Part shown: positions 23,979 to 35,766 of the stretch, one piece after another
How positions within the stretch are numbered: position 1 is the stretch's first letter
How the letters are laid out: each line of letters starts with the position of its first letter
Assembly (NCBI GenBank): GCA_002224055.1
Contig: AZLU01000026.1
Coordinates: 1-64,000 of the forward strand
Direction: 5' to 3'
Length of the DNA stretch: 64,000 bases
DNA from: Pezizomycotina sp. ARF18
Taxonomy: Eukaryota > Ascomycota
Notes under the pieces: generated by a model
Database searches by the model: none
Told to the model about the DNA's origin: nothing
Seen by the model: only the letters and a program-made list of their open reading frames with translations
Position numbers and translations under genes: made by a program

Positions 23979-26769
23979 ATGGCGGAAACGATCGAACTCC
24001 TGTCCTCGTCCCCGTGGCCGCCACCGAGGTTCGAACGCCCGTGAAGAAATCGTCGCGAAACTACGCGGACCACATCGTCCTCCTGTCGTCGTCTTCGCCG
24101 CTGGTGTCGCCTAGTGCCCTGATCAATGGCGCAAAGGCTTCTAAGACTGGTCCTTTGAGCCCTTCTTCGCCACCACGCCCATGAAAAAGTCGAGCTTCAC
24201 GTCGGCGAGTCAGCTTCTGAGGGAGGAGAAGGAGAAGGAGAAGGAGAAGGAGAATGCAAGGGGGAGTACGACGGAGGATAATACGCCGTCGGGGAGTGTT
24301 AAGAAAGCTTCTTCGGCCGTAAAGAAAACGACCAAGGGTGGGAAAACTACGACAACGACGAAGAAAGGGAAGAAAGGCTCCAGCAGCGATGACGCGACAA
24401 AGAACGCAAAGCTCACGGGAAAGATCACGAAACCGCGTTCGAGAGCGTCCTCGCCGAAACTTAAGAAGAAGAGCATCGATGATAGCGCGGCGGATATTTT
24501 TGACTTCCCCGTTTCTCAATCGAGCCAGGATGCCGCGAATAAGAAAGATGAATTGAGCGTCGAGGAAGTAGAACCAAAGAGCGCGCTAAAGAAGGCGGCA
24601 AGAGCTAAGAAGGCGACTACGGCCAAGCCAATGAAGCCGATGAAGCCCGCGAAGAAGTTGGATATCACGACCTTGGACATGTACGAGGTTCCGCTGCCCC
24701 CGAGCTCCCTCTGCCTGTTGCTGCTCCTGCTCCTGAACCTGTACCCGCAACCGAAGACCTGCCGAAACCCAGTGAAGGAGGTAAGGTCGCGAAAGCGCCA
24801 TCGACTCCTCCTGAAAGCCCTACGCGTCGTCAGCGCAAGCGTAGCTGGACGCCCGTTGAAGATACAGTGAGAAACGAGGTAGTCGATCTATCCAGCGATA
24901 CGCTGAAGCCAAAAAGCCTGGGTTTGAATCTATGGTCGACGGCTTCAAGCACGCGCCTGAGGATAGCAGCAATCTGGCGTTGTTAGGGGATGCGATGCAA
25001 GAACCGATGATGAAAAAGCGTTGCCTGGAACTTGTCGGCGTGCCTACCATGATGAAAACCTCTCGCAAAGCTCTCGAGGTCACTCAAGAAGAGACTTCCG
25101 CTCCGAAAGGCAAAAGGGGCAAAGGCAAGAAGAGGGTCACTACTATTACCGAACTCGCGACAAGGCAATTCCGAAAGGAGGTCGACGATGACGCGTCGAG
25201 TTCGTCATTGTACGGCTTCTTTGCGACGCAAATGGATACACAGGGTGGAGACGACGAGAATGCTCCGATTGACGTTGCGCTACCCAAACCAAAACCGAAG
25301 AAGAAGCCTGCGACTAAGTCCCGAAAATCAAAGAAGGAAGGCACGCCTCCGCCGGCTCTGCTCACGCCTAAAGCAGCGCAAAAGGCAGCGCAGGAGCAGC
25401 ATTTAATATTCGGAACGTCATCTCAGTTAGTACAGTCTCAGAGCCCCGAGGGCGGATGGGATCTCGAAATCAAGAAGGGCGTGACGATAAGGAAAGGTGC
25501 TGTTGCCGATTCGAACGGGGAGTCGAGCCTTTCTGAGGATCTAAACGAGGAACCCATCGGAACTCAGACGCTCACGTTATCGACGAAAGCCGCACGCGAA
25601 AAGGAGGCGCAGGTTACCTACAAGAGGCGTCCTGCTACTTCCAAGAAGGGCCTCTGGCAAGTTGCTGGCGGAGCTTTCGACCTCACGAATGTTGAAGTTG
25701 TAGATATGGTTGATTCACCGGTTAAAGATAGTCTCTCCGCATTCAAGTTTGCCACTGCTCCATCGTCAAAGGCGACGTCAAGGGAAACGGAGAAGTCATC
25801 TAAAGAGCGACCATCACCGACATCGAAACTCGAAAACCAAGCCGCGCCTAGGACTATAGCAAGTGTAGTACGTGCCAACCAGCAACAAACGCAACCATTG
25901 ACAGATATCACTACCAATATTCCACCCAGCAGCCAACCACCACCTTCACAAAAGTCTTCGACAGGCCCAAAGACTTCCGCTGCTAGCAATAAGAAAACTA
26001 CCGGCTCAAAGTCTAAATCATCTAAGAAGAATAAAGAACCTGAGCTTCCTACCGAAGCCGATCGTCCGAATTTTGACGGTTTCACGCAGGCGCAGCTCGC
26101 CGAGCAGCTGTCAAAATATGGTTACAAACCGATTAAATCTAGGAACACGATGGTTAAGATATTGAATACATGCTGGGACGGGATTATTCAGCGCGCCAAC
26201 GCTGAGCGGGAGAGGCTCAAGAATGTCGTTGTAGAAGATTCAGCGGGGGTCGTCCAAGAGATACTAGATGTTGAGATCCAAGAGGAGGCAGCCCCTTCGT
26301 CTTCACAGCCAGCACCGGCGAAGAAAAAAGGAAGGCCGGCGAAGAAGGCTGTAGAACAGGAATCACTCGAAGACGTAATTCCCGAAACCACCACCACCAC
26401 TAAGAAATCCTCAAAATCCAAATTTAAAACCACTGCTACCGCCGCCGTCGAAGCAACTCCCCAGCTCTCTGACGAAGAAATCAACACTATCATAACCAAA
26501 GCCGTCACCTCCCAGAAACCCGGAACGGATATTAAGAAGCCGTCGTTCCACCAGCGCATACTGATGTACGAATCCATCGTGCTCGAAGATCTAACGGACT
26601 GGCTTGTCACCGAGGTATTCCAGCCATCGGAGAAGATGTGGATAAGGTACTCGGCACGAACGGGCGGTCGCAGTACGAGAGGATCTCTAGGGTACATAAG
26701 TGGTGCGTTAAGGGCAGCATCGTTTGGGTAAGGAAGGACTGGGAGGGAGGGGGTAATAGGTGGAAGTAA
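23979..26769 (+). CDS. SLX4: Structure-specific endonuclease subunit SLX4
   Basis: Scaffold and activator of the SLX1 nuclease, which cuts branched DNA during replication-fork and recombination repair in the nucleus. The start at 23979 gives MAETIELLSSSPWPPPRFE, the usual acidic/Ser N-terminus. A long Lys/Ser-rich disordered part follows (phase uncertain at 24930). Family landmarks then appear: KRCLELVGVPT, KKRVTTITELATRQFRK, EQHLIFGTSSQLVQSQSPE and KKGLWQVAGGAFDLTNVEVV. A SAP-like segment FDGFTQAQLAEQLSKYGYKP (near 26070-26130) and the SLX1-binding C-terminal domain IITKAV...FHQRILMYESIVLEDL follow. The last segment, with ISRVHKWCVKGSIVWVRKDW, is in another frame and ends at 26769; a shift of one base near 26600 separates it from the main frame, which stops at 26731. 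Two further shifts lie near 24690 and 24930. The main open frame alone is about 600 codons; the whole is about 900. Confidence 0.9.
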
Positions 26770-29700
26770 ATATTCTCTGTTGTATGCTTCATTGTGATGG
26801 TTCCGGAATTCTTTGTTAAATTATCCTCCTTCTTACCCACGACTTCCATCGGGAAATATTTGCATCTCATGTTTAACTCTCTCTGGTATCACTTGTATAA
26901 CATCGTTTCCTTTTATTTTTATGACTATTAGGAGTTCCTATTTTATTACGCGTTTAAGGCTACTATTGTTATTGCAGGCGTTTAGGGTCTTTTCCTTTTC
27001 TGTTTTTTTTTATTTTTTATTTTATCTCATATACCATCATTGCTAGAAGTACTTTTACGAGAAGGGATCAAATGACTTTTACCGATCAATTATAAAATTA
27101 CTACTACTATAGACTTGGGTTCATGATATATGCACTAAATCATGCACTGTTATCCACGATGGTGATTGGAGAAGGGTAAACAAGGGTCCTTGGAAGATTA
27201 GAGCTAAAAGCCCCTATCGGCCTATCAGATTGCGGCTACTATAGACGGTTACACAAAATTTCCACCTGCTGGTCCGGATTGAAATTTGTGGACCACAAAA
27301 GAAACTTATCAGAAAACTTTACGTCTTTAACATTGTATATAAAACATTCTAAGGAATTCACCGTCCAAGCTTTAGAAAAACACACTGGTAAGGAGATTGA
27401 AGCATAAGAACTGCTATCCCGCTACTTTCAGGCGGAACTCTTTACAATTAATTCCTTTCATGAAGTAAGACTGGTTTACATTTAGAATAACAGAACTGAG
27501 GGTAAAAGTTAGTATTTTAGAATATATTAGGGGGGAAAATCATAATGCATCACAAAACATGACTTCAGCTCTCTTCATTTGTTAACACCTTAAGAAATCA
27601 AGCTCTGGGTCGGTATCTATAGCTATACAAGATAATAATTGCTTCATTTCCTGATATCATGTACGATCTTACTGCAAAAGAGAGAGAACCGTAAATCTGC
27701 TTCTAAAGAATCAATGATGCCATCATCAATACCTTTTCCAGATTCAATACTAATACGAATATATAGACATCCAATAAGAGCCCTTACTCGCCCCTATAAA
27801 AACGAAAGGAGGTTAATTAATATTCGTCGCTTATTCCAGTTGCACGATAGCGATGACAGTGGCAAAGCATGTATTTCCTTTAAATACTTCTAGAAATCTT
27901 CGCGATTCAACGCTCGTAGACGTGATGGGAACTTTAGAAAGCATCGATGCTAAACAGCAGCCAACAGGCTCCACACCATTGCATACAGTAAACTCAATAG
28001 ACACCGGTGATAGAAGAGAGAGTATCAAGCCCTTAGCAGAGTTACCGCCAGACCTCTAAGAAATAAATAACTTTCCCTCTCCAGCGAAAATAAAATAACT
28101 CAACCCCTTCTACACTTTATATAGCCAATTCCACTTCACCCTTCACCCAACAAACAAAGCAAGCTCCAGTGTACGCAGGTTGTCGCTCTCGAACGCATCT
28201 GCATTACGTAAGCTCCCATTTCCCACTGCTAAGTAACTACTATCTGCACTATTGACATGGCAATAGTTGGCTTCGCAATTGTCCAGGATATCAATGTAAT
28301 CCCTGAGATCCTTAAGTGGTAGGCAAGTTAGCAGTCCCCGACTAGGAAAGACTCGCCTAGTTTGCTAGCTAATCCCCGATCCATGGGGGATTTTGATTGG
28401 ACCTCTACTTTTCTAAGATATGGAAGGCGGGGTTTATGCTTTTGGTGGTTGAGATGACGTTTTTTTTTTTTTTTTTTCTTTTGAGTTCATATACGTATCG
28501 AATCTGGAGAGTTTATCAGTGAAATATATCCTGTATAGGTTTACGGCAGGGTATATTCTACATATTTAAGGTCATAACATGATGAAATTGGGTATATATT
28601 AACTATCTTTGTATAAACATTATTATTATATCTCTCCAATACCACCTTGAGACTTGCCTCATCATGATAAACAGCTCTACTTGGCCACGGTGTATCATGC
28701 CTATCGTAACCACCAATCAATTTCAACGCGGGTCTTCCGGATCCGGGATTCACGCCGTCACATAGAAAAATAGGCTATTTTTAGTCGAAAAAAAGGGTTC
28801 AGGGTGTCTTCAATACTTTCAAAAGATTAACATACACTCCCTTTCCATGATAAGTTTTTACGAAACGCAAGTAGGATAAGTAAGCTAATTACTTAGGTAT
28901 CGCGAAAGCCTTCGTTCTGTAGGATACAATAAGCAAGTTAAATAACTCGTTACGACGAAGGGGAACCTTTTGACATTGAAAACGGGTTTTTCTAGCATTG
29001 CTTGCGCGGGGAAGGGCTTTATTTTGAAAGCCTTTCTTTCCTGGGATAATCTCTGCGGGGAAAGCCGCGGGGAAAGCCGGCTGTCGAGCTTTATACATCC
29101 ATCACCTCCGTCTAAAATGTGGAGTTCAGAGATCAACCGCCAAACTCGTCAACTCGTCCCGACGCTGCCGCCCAAAATAGTGCAAATACAGCATGGGTAA
29201 AATCCTAATCGGTCTTTACGTAGGTATCTGTATGGACGAGAAAAGGAATCACACCATAATATTATTAGCTCAAATATAATCTACAACTTGCATGTGCATT
29301 TTTTGCTTGGAGATTGTCGGGTGTGCGTAAATTTACCCGTCGCTGTCCCTGGAACTTCCCGCGGATGGTGGTGGTGGTGATTGGTAGATGGTTTCCACGT
29401 CCACCTCACTGCACGATGTACGGCTATCTTTGGCCTCTCTTTTTGTGTTTTTCGTGCGTGCACGGCTGCCAGCCTCCACACCCTCCATTCGATCTAGAAC
29501 AGTCGTCAAAAGCCTTCTTTTTCTTGTTGTTGTTTGTCGCTATCTGTCGCTTGATCATGAGGTCTGTGAGGCACACTCCGAGAAAAATGATGGTGGGCTA
29601 ATGAAGATATATATACCGCGTACCCGTACACCCTCCGGGAAGGATCAAGGTATCCTTCAATTTTTCCCTCGCTTACCTCGAAGATCAACGGCCTTATCAG

Positions 29701-29790
29701 TGCTGGACAGGATCAAGCTTATTTTCTCTTTCACTTAGGAAGTGCTTTTGGAGGGTTTGTTCGAGACTGCACTATCGATAGTCATTTTCT

Positions 29791-29827
<37 letters not shown>

Positions 29828-29832
29828 CAATC
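26770..29832. other. Gene-poor intergenic region
   Basis: No supported gene. Short coding-like frames occur at 27853-28059 (+) and 28541-28753 (-, beginning MNPGSGRPALKLIGGYDRHD) without recognisable domains. Poly(T) lies near 28460-28478 and a 34-base poly(A) ends at 29823, just before the next start codon. Confidence 0.5.
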
Positions 29833-31126
29833 ATGATGAGATCTGTGCGATTATCGATAACGTCCCTCTTTCTGCTGTTTATTGGCAAGGCTTTGTCACA
29901 GGATGATCCGACGGTGACTCCGGCGCCAAGTAAGTAGTAGCTCACAAAAATACATTCTCTTTCCCACTTTTCAACCTAGATATAGCTATCCTGAATCACG
30001 AGCTAACTAAAAATTCGATTGATCAGTTGTAGATTTTATCTGCAACACCTGCAAAGTCGTCATCAACTTCGACCCCCAAACGTGGGACGAGTTCACCCAA
30101 ATAGCCCACAACGAAACCGACGCATTAACAGCCTCCGTAGCTTCCTCCCTAACCGGCAGCAGGCCATTCGTAATAGACTACGTCACCGCCGTCCCCACTC
30201 GCGTCTACACCCTCCACGACGGCGACGTCGTAACTGTAACCTGCTGCGACCTGTACCGCATCGAAGGGATAAGATTCTACTACTCCTACGAAGAAACATT
30301 CCCCATAACAATCACCGAATCCGACGGTTCACGGAGCCGACGGTTACGACGACGGATTTAGGGTGCACGCCTACGTCTGTGTATTTTCGTACCGAAACCG
30401 GATTTTATTGTTTTTCAGGGACCGGATGGGAGTTACGATGATTCGGCGTATATTCCGGATAATACGTGCAGGAGTGTTGCCGTTGCGCCGGCGACGATTG
30501 GGAGACGAAGACTATAGTTGCTCAGCTGCTTGGTCCCACGCCCGCGGGAGGAGGAAGTGGAGGAGGTGGTGACACGAAGCCGTCGTTTAATCCGTTGGGA
30601 TCAATACGCCTCAACCAGCACCTGCGCCGGTGAAGTCTTCCCCTCCGGATAATCAGCAGCCTGCGCCGCAGGTGCAGGGATCCCCACAACCTTCTCATGA
30701 GGGCCAGTTGCTACGAACGTCGCCGCCCCACCTGAAGAAAGCGGCGGCCAGAGTGGTAGCGGAAATAATCCGTCTGATAGTGGTAGCGCCGAACCCAGTC
30801 CGAGTGATGAAAATACCCCAAATGCACAAGGCCAAGCTGCGACTCCTGCCGTGTCTCAAGCTGTAAGCCCTGTTGGTGGTAGCGGTGGTACACCAGCACC
30901 GGAAGGTACCACAGGTAGTAGTGGAAGTGGCGAGCCTGGGTCCAGCGAGGCGCCCGGAAACTCTGCAGCACCACCACCGCAGGCCAGCGGTGCATCTCCG
31001 TCTTCGAACGCCGTGTCACCGAGTCCTACGGTTTCATTTGTGAGCATTGGGGTGGAACGGCGGGTGGATCTGCAGGTGATCTCGGCGTTACTATTGACCG
31101 GATTCGTAGCATTGGTTATGCTATAA
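29833..31126 (+). CDS. Probable GPI-anchored cell-surface protein, Ser/Gly/Pro-rich
   Basis: Predicted secreted protein held at the plasma membrane or wall. Exon 1 (29833-29929) encodes the signal peptide MMRSVRLSITSLFLLFIGKA with cleavage expected after LSQ. The intron runs 29930-30026 (GTAAGT to CAG). The globular part starts VDFICNTCKVVINFDPQTWD and includes VIDYVTAVPTRVYTLHDGDV and a CC pair at VTVTCCDLYRIEG; I recognise no family. A stalk rich in Ser, Gly, Pro and Thr follows (SGSGNNPSDSGSAEPSPSDE; GTPAPEGTTGSSGSGEPGSS). The end is a hydrophobic tail, VISALLLTGFVALVML, directly before the stop, fitting a GPI signal with a small-residue site upstream. Frame shifts occur between about 30340 and 30720. 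A 34-base poly(A) abuts the start codon on the upstream side. It could equally be an adhesin-like or effector-like secreted protein. Confidence 0.65.
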
Positions 31127-31301
31127 GCGGAGAAATTATTCGGGATATCTTCACAAGGCATCGAAGGCTGAGCCAGTATCACAGGGTGCGCGATCTCTGC
31201 AGCCTTTTTTTTTTTTTTTTTTTTTCCCTTCTTCGATCATAGCCCCCGTGCTCCCGCCATCATTCCATTTGTGTAAATAGAAATTTCGTTAACTCCTAAT
31301 G

Positions 31302-31335
<34 letters not shown>

Positions 31336-31758
31336 AGAATTATAACATATTCGATCCTTGGTTATTTCCCTACGATTTCCACGTTTCTCCTTTGCCCTGC
31401 ATGCAAGCGCGGAAGTAAACGAGATCAGCTACAATTCTTTTAAAAATCAGAATACCGGTAATGGCTTTTTAGTTGCTTTTTCTGTTCGGCCCAGTTTTAC
31501 TCCTTCGCTCCGATTGTCCGAATATCCATCCAATCCCCGATATCTTTGTCTATAAATTTTGCCGCGCAACAGCGGGAGAAAAAAAGTGATCAATTCCGGA
31601 TAAAAGAGACTGGAGTAGTAAGAGGAACACGAAGTTAGGTGAGCTAGCAGGTAGCAGCCAGCCAGCCAGCTAGCTGGCTCCGCAATGTAAAATCAACCAC
31701 ACCAACAAGGAAAAAAAAAAAAAAAAAAAAAAAAAAATTTAATAATAATTTTTCTCTT
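31127..31758. other. Intergenic with long poly(A)/(T) tracts
   Basis: Poly(T) lies near 31206-31225, poly(A) near 31302-31334 and 31711-31737. A perfect 16-base palindrome (AGCCAGCTAGCTGGCT) sits at 31664-31679. No gene seen. Confidence 0.6.
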
Positions 31759-32210
31759 GGGACTTGCTAAAACGGACCCCGAATTTCTATTTCGGGACCC
31801 CAAAAAATTATCGGCATATAAAATATATTGAAATTGAGTATAAAAATATGCCAGGTATGTATAGGTATGGGTTTAATAATATAAGATACTAGTCACTGTA
31901 GCTGCTTCCGTCGGCCATTAACAATAATTTATAGCTCGTAATGCCGTTGATGTCGATGTTATTGTGCTGCAGCGTCGTCTTCTTGCCTGCTGCTCCTGTT
32001 GCTCCTGCTACCTCCGCGTCTTCTACCGGCCTCGGGCTCCTACGCCTGCCTACTATAAACTTCTTATTAAGGCAATAATATAGCAGTGTATAAACGACGA
32101 TTAAATTTTTAGCATAAGTGCGGGTTATTACCGGAGCAGCACACATTTTATATTTAGTTCCGATGTATTTTATGTGCCGATAATTTTTGGGTCCCGTTTT
32201 AGCGAGTCCC
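31759..32210. mobile_element. Inverted-repeat (MITE-like) DNA element, 452 bases
   Basis: The left arm (31759-31830) and right arm (32161-32210) are inverted copies beginning GGGACTTGCTAAAACGG and GGGACTCGCTAAAACGG. Aligned, the left arm has about 20 extra bases that form a small CCCGAA/TTCGGG hairpin; otherwise nearly all substitutions between arms are C/T transitions. A minus-strand open frame of 85 codons (31889-32146) lies inside and does not resemble a transposase that I know. No clear target duplication is visible: both flanks are T/C-rich, so an 8-9 base duplication cannot be judged. Probably a non-autonomous DNA transposon; family unknown. Confidence 0.75.
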
Positions 32211-32411
32211 TTTTTCTTTCTTGCCTCTATCTTTCTTACATTCTTGGTAACATGTTTTTATCTTCTCAATTCTCAACACTTGATTTATACTTAATTCTTA
32301 ATTCAGTTCTAAAAAGGTCAATCACTTACACAGAAGGTCAAAAGCTTCACTGTAATATCTCGAGTCTATAACTTCGTAAAAGCTTCAATTTTGACTGTTC
32401 TCTTTCGCAAG

Positions 32412-33584
32412 ATGTCTGACGGAACTAAAGTCGTCGATTCTCCCAAGAGTAAGCTGTTTCAATTTCCGTTCTGACAAACTCCTTGGAGCTTCAAAAGCTC
32501 TTCTTCTCCTTCTCCTCCAATTGCAACAGCTATCCGTCGCAACTTGCTAACGATAGCTTAAAAAAAATGGTATGGGCAACCCTCCTGACGAACCTGCAGT
32601 ACCTCCCCGGCGTGCTCACGCTGGACTTCGCCCTGAAAATGGCAAAGACGAAGTACCCCTTCGTTGTCCTGTATACCGACTCCCTCGAACAGGACGCCCA
32701 CATTGCGCTGGATAAGAGGAGCATCCCCAAACAACGTGTCGAGTTTTTGCTTCCCAAGGGCACGATTTGGGAATTGTTGAGGAGAGGTTTTTAAGTACGT
32801 CTCCTTCTTACCTCAATTCTTCTACCTCTTTATTCAACCTCCCCCGTTCTTCAATTCCTCTCCCTCTGGTTCAAGCTTCCTTCACCGACTGTGGAGTTGT
32901 AACCGTAATATAGTAGAGGAGCTAATCCATGTTTTCCCCCAGACTGCTGGTCAAAGCTCACCCCCTTCAGCATGACCCAATACGAGCGCATAATCCTCCT
33001 AGACTCCGACATGCTCGTAATCAAAAACATGGACGAGCTAATGGACCTCCCCATCTCCCTCTCCTCCTCCGAAGCGTTCGCCTCATCCCACGCCTACGTC
33101 TGCAACTCCGTCCAAAAAGGAAGCATACCCCGAAGACTGGATCCCCGAAAACTGCGCCTACACATCCCAACATTCCAACCCCACCACCACATCATCTACT
33201 ACAGCAGCGCACAACTCCATCGGATTAGAATGTAATTCTGGTCTTTTAGTGATCCCACCGTCTAAAGAAAACTATCAAAAGGTGATTGATGCGCTAGCGG
33301 GCGGAATAATAAGAAGTATGGATTCGCGGATCAGAGTTTGCTCAGTGATGTTTTTAAGGGAGGTGGGTTCCGTTGCCGTATATTTATAACGCGCTGAAGA
33401 CTTTGAGGAAGTGTCATAAGGAGATATGGAACGATTTGGACGTGAAGAATGCTCATTACATTTTGAGTCCGAAGCCGTAGCACGATGGGAGGGAGGTTGA
33501 CGATGAGCTGTATAGGTGGTTGTGGGCGGCGAACGACGAGAGGCAGGCGGTGGAGAAAGGGGTTGGGATAGACGATGGCTTTGA
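32412..33584 (+). CDS. Glycosyltransferase family 8 protein (glycogenin/galactinol-synthase-like)
   Basis: Retaining sugar transferase of the GT8 fold, using a nucleotide sugar and a metal ion; acceptor unknown. Start ATG at 32412 gives MSDGTKVVDSPK and a first intron follows at about 32446. The core reads MVWATLLTNLQYLPGVLTLD, TKYPFVVLYTDSL, SIPKQRVEFLLPKG; after an intron (32795-32942, donor GTACGT) comes CWSKLTPFSMTQYERIILLD with the DSD (DxD) metal-binding motif and MLVIKNMDELMDLP. Then FASSHACVC, NSIGLECNSGLLVIPPSKEN, ADQSLLSDVFKGRWVPLPYI and ILSPKP...DDELYRWLWAANDER, all family landmarks. The usual end DDGF-stop is reached at about 33584 if one T is restored. A TAG replaces the expected Trp of SPKPW at about 33478-33480, and one-base shifts lie near 33060 and 33120. 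About 320 residues. Confidence 0.88.
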
Positions 33585-34424
33585 AGTATATGGGATGGGG
33601 ATATATAAAAGGGAAGAAATTACTAATCACGGGATAATGTTTTCTTTTTTAATTGGGATAGAAACGGAAAAAGAAAAAATCGGAAAAAAATCTGGCGATA
33701 ATTGCAGGGAATTATTTGCGAGCATGCTAGAGCTATAGAGATGACGTTTTTCTTCGTTATGTCTAGTCTTAGATAGATACGTTTGATCAGAGAATAATTA
33801 GAAAGGGCCAGATTATTCTTCAGAAGCTTTTTTGGCTCAAAATCCTGAAAGTCTGATATCTGTTGATTTCGATATTGTAATCTCGGCCCCTTCGTGCACG
33901 TGACTGACAAGCTCAGTGCTAAACGGGCGAATTGGATTTAATCCTGATTTCAGACCGCTTGGCGATAATCTACCTTATGTTCCGTCCTGAGCCATGTGAA
34001 CGATCAGGTTTGTCATGGATAGTAGTCGGCTTAAAGCTAGCACACCGGTATAACCATCTACTTAATCTATTCAAGCCTGAAGCTTCACTTAATCCCACTA
34101 GGAACTACCATCGGAAATAATGATGTGTACTTAAGTGAATCACCGTAAGTAATTGTTCTGAAGAGGAGATGGCCACCCCGTCTTTCGTTGATTGGAAGAA
34201 AACTTTTTCGTAGCTAGCTACTTAGTAGGTTGTACGTATGTGATTGAATAAGAAACAGTGAACACATTCACGTCAAAATCCAATCTCCACCCTATATTTG
34301 CGGTATAGCCAGCTTAAAGTTGTTCTCCATCTCTCGAAAGTAACTGAAAAGAAAGGAATATTTTTTTGATCATATTTTTAGATATATTTTTGTTTTTGTT
34401 TTCATTCGAATCCGGGTGAACAGT
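33585..34424. other. Intergenic, convergent 3' ends
   Basis: Between GT8 (+) and cyclophilin (-). No gene; open frames here run through from GT8 or are short. Sequence is A/T-rich without visible repeats. Confidence 0.55.
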
Positions 34425-35675
34425 CTACTCGACGATGCCGGACGCAGTGATCTTGACTTCCTTCTTGGGGGCACCACTCTTGCTGCCCTGCTTCTCGACA
34501 TCCTTGACGACATCCATACCCTCAACGACCTCGCCGAAGACGACGTGCTTGCCGTCGAGCCAGCTAGTCACGACAGTGGTGATGAAGAACTGAGAACCGT
34601 TCGTGTTCTTGCCAGCATTGGCCATGGACAGAAGACCGGGCTTAGTGTGCCTTTGTGAAAGGAGGGGTATCACGATTAGAAAAGCAGGCAAAAAAAAAAA
34701 AAAATGAGGTAATAGTAACCAGAACGGGACCCGATCCGTGGGGATTGGTGGGGGAAGAAAGAAAACTTACTTCAGCTGGAAGTTCTCATCTTCGAACTTG
34801 CTACCGTAGATAGACTTGCCGCCAGTGCCCTATAGTACATGGGTGAGAAATATGTATCAAATGGGTTGCAGATGGTACCTTGGAAAGCCAATTGGGAATG
34901 CTAAGATGGAGAGAATATCTAATGTTTATCTACATAGAATAATTCTACTTACATTGTGGTTGGTGAAGTCACCACCTTGAAGCATGAAGTCGGGAATGAT
35001 GCGGTGGAAACCGGAGCCAGCATAACCGTATCCGTTCTGCCCGGTGGCGAGCTCACGGAAGTTGCGGGCAGTCTTGGGGACAACATCGTCGTAGAGCTTG
35101 AAGACGATGCGACGAGACTCTTTTAGAGAAAAAGATACCTGTATTAGTTTCACGAGATGAATTGGAATATATATTTTACGAAGACGAGAAATCGGTAGTT
35201 AAAACCTGTATTAAGGGCATTAAGACGAGAAGAAGGAGCGGGGGAAGAAAAAAGAGGAATTAAAAAAGGAAACCAAAAAATAGGGAGTGTATATAAGAAT
35301 GTCTTAATTCTGTATATGCCTCTCGAAGTTGTTATATTCTTTTTGAAACTTTTTGTCAAGCATACTCAAATATAGAATAGTTTATACCATGCAAATGGAA
35401 AGAACGTCAAGTTATTACTGTTATTACTTCCGGATAATCGACGGAACGGAACGGAGATCCATAATACTCAAGTACGGAGCTTCGGGGAGAAGGTTCGAGG
35501 GATATAGTAAGGAATGAGGATAAAAATGATGAGAACAGCTGGACGATAGTTGATGAGATGGGCTTTGTTCCAAACCTTAGGGAAACTTGTGGTGTGAAGC
35601 TTGATAAGTTCTTTGTGAGGGGCATAGGAAGGAAGAGAAAGGGGGTGGGAGTTTTCTCTTCTCTTTCTGTCCAGG

Positions 35676-35709
<34 letters not shown>

Positions 35710-35766
35710 ATACATAGAGAACTTACCCGCGCCACCAATGCTGATATCGAAGAAGACGTTGGACAT
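34425..35766 (-). CDS. CPR1: Cyclophilin A, peptidyl-prolyl cis-trans isomerase
   Basis: Cytosolic/nuclear proline isomerase that assists folding and is the cyclosporin A receptor. Four exons read cleanly on the minus strand: 35766-35727, 35119-34953, 34829-34771 and 34650-34425, all with GT-AG junctions (donors GTAAGT at the first three), joining to 163 residues plus stop. The protein starts [13 protein letters not shown], then [40 protein letters not shown] (catalytic Arg, Phe, Gln), [53 protein letters not shown] (cyclosporin-binding Trp) and the usual short C-terminus [13 protein letters not shown]. Length matches the family (162-165). Unlike most genes here, no frame break was found. The first intron is long (about 600 bases) and contains poly(T); this is unusual for the locus. 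It faces away from ENT3. Confidence 0.97.

Noticed and set aside
25618-26697. Minus-strand frames of 155-169 codons within SLX4
   Set aside because: Shadows of the real gene; the plus-strand frame carries the family motifs.
22611-26769. HNH protein plus SLX4 as a defence or mobile-element module
   Set aside because: SLX4 is a universal repair gene and HNH_2 proteins are common single genes in fungi; no integrase, repeats or cargo boundaries surround them.
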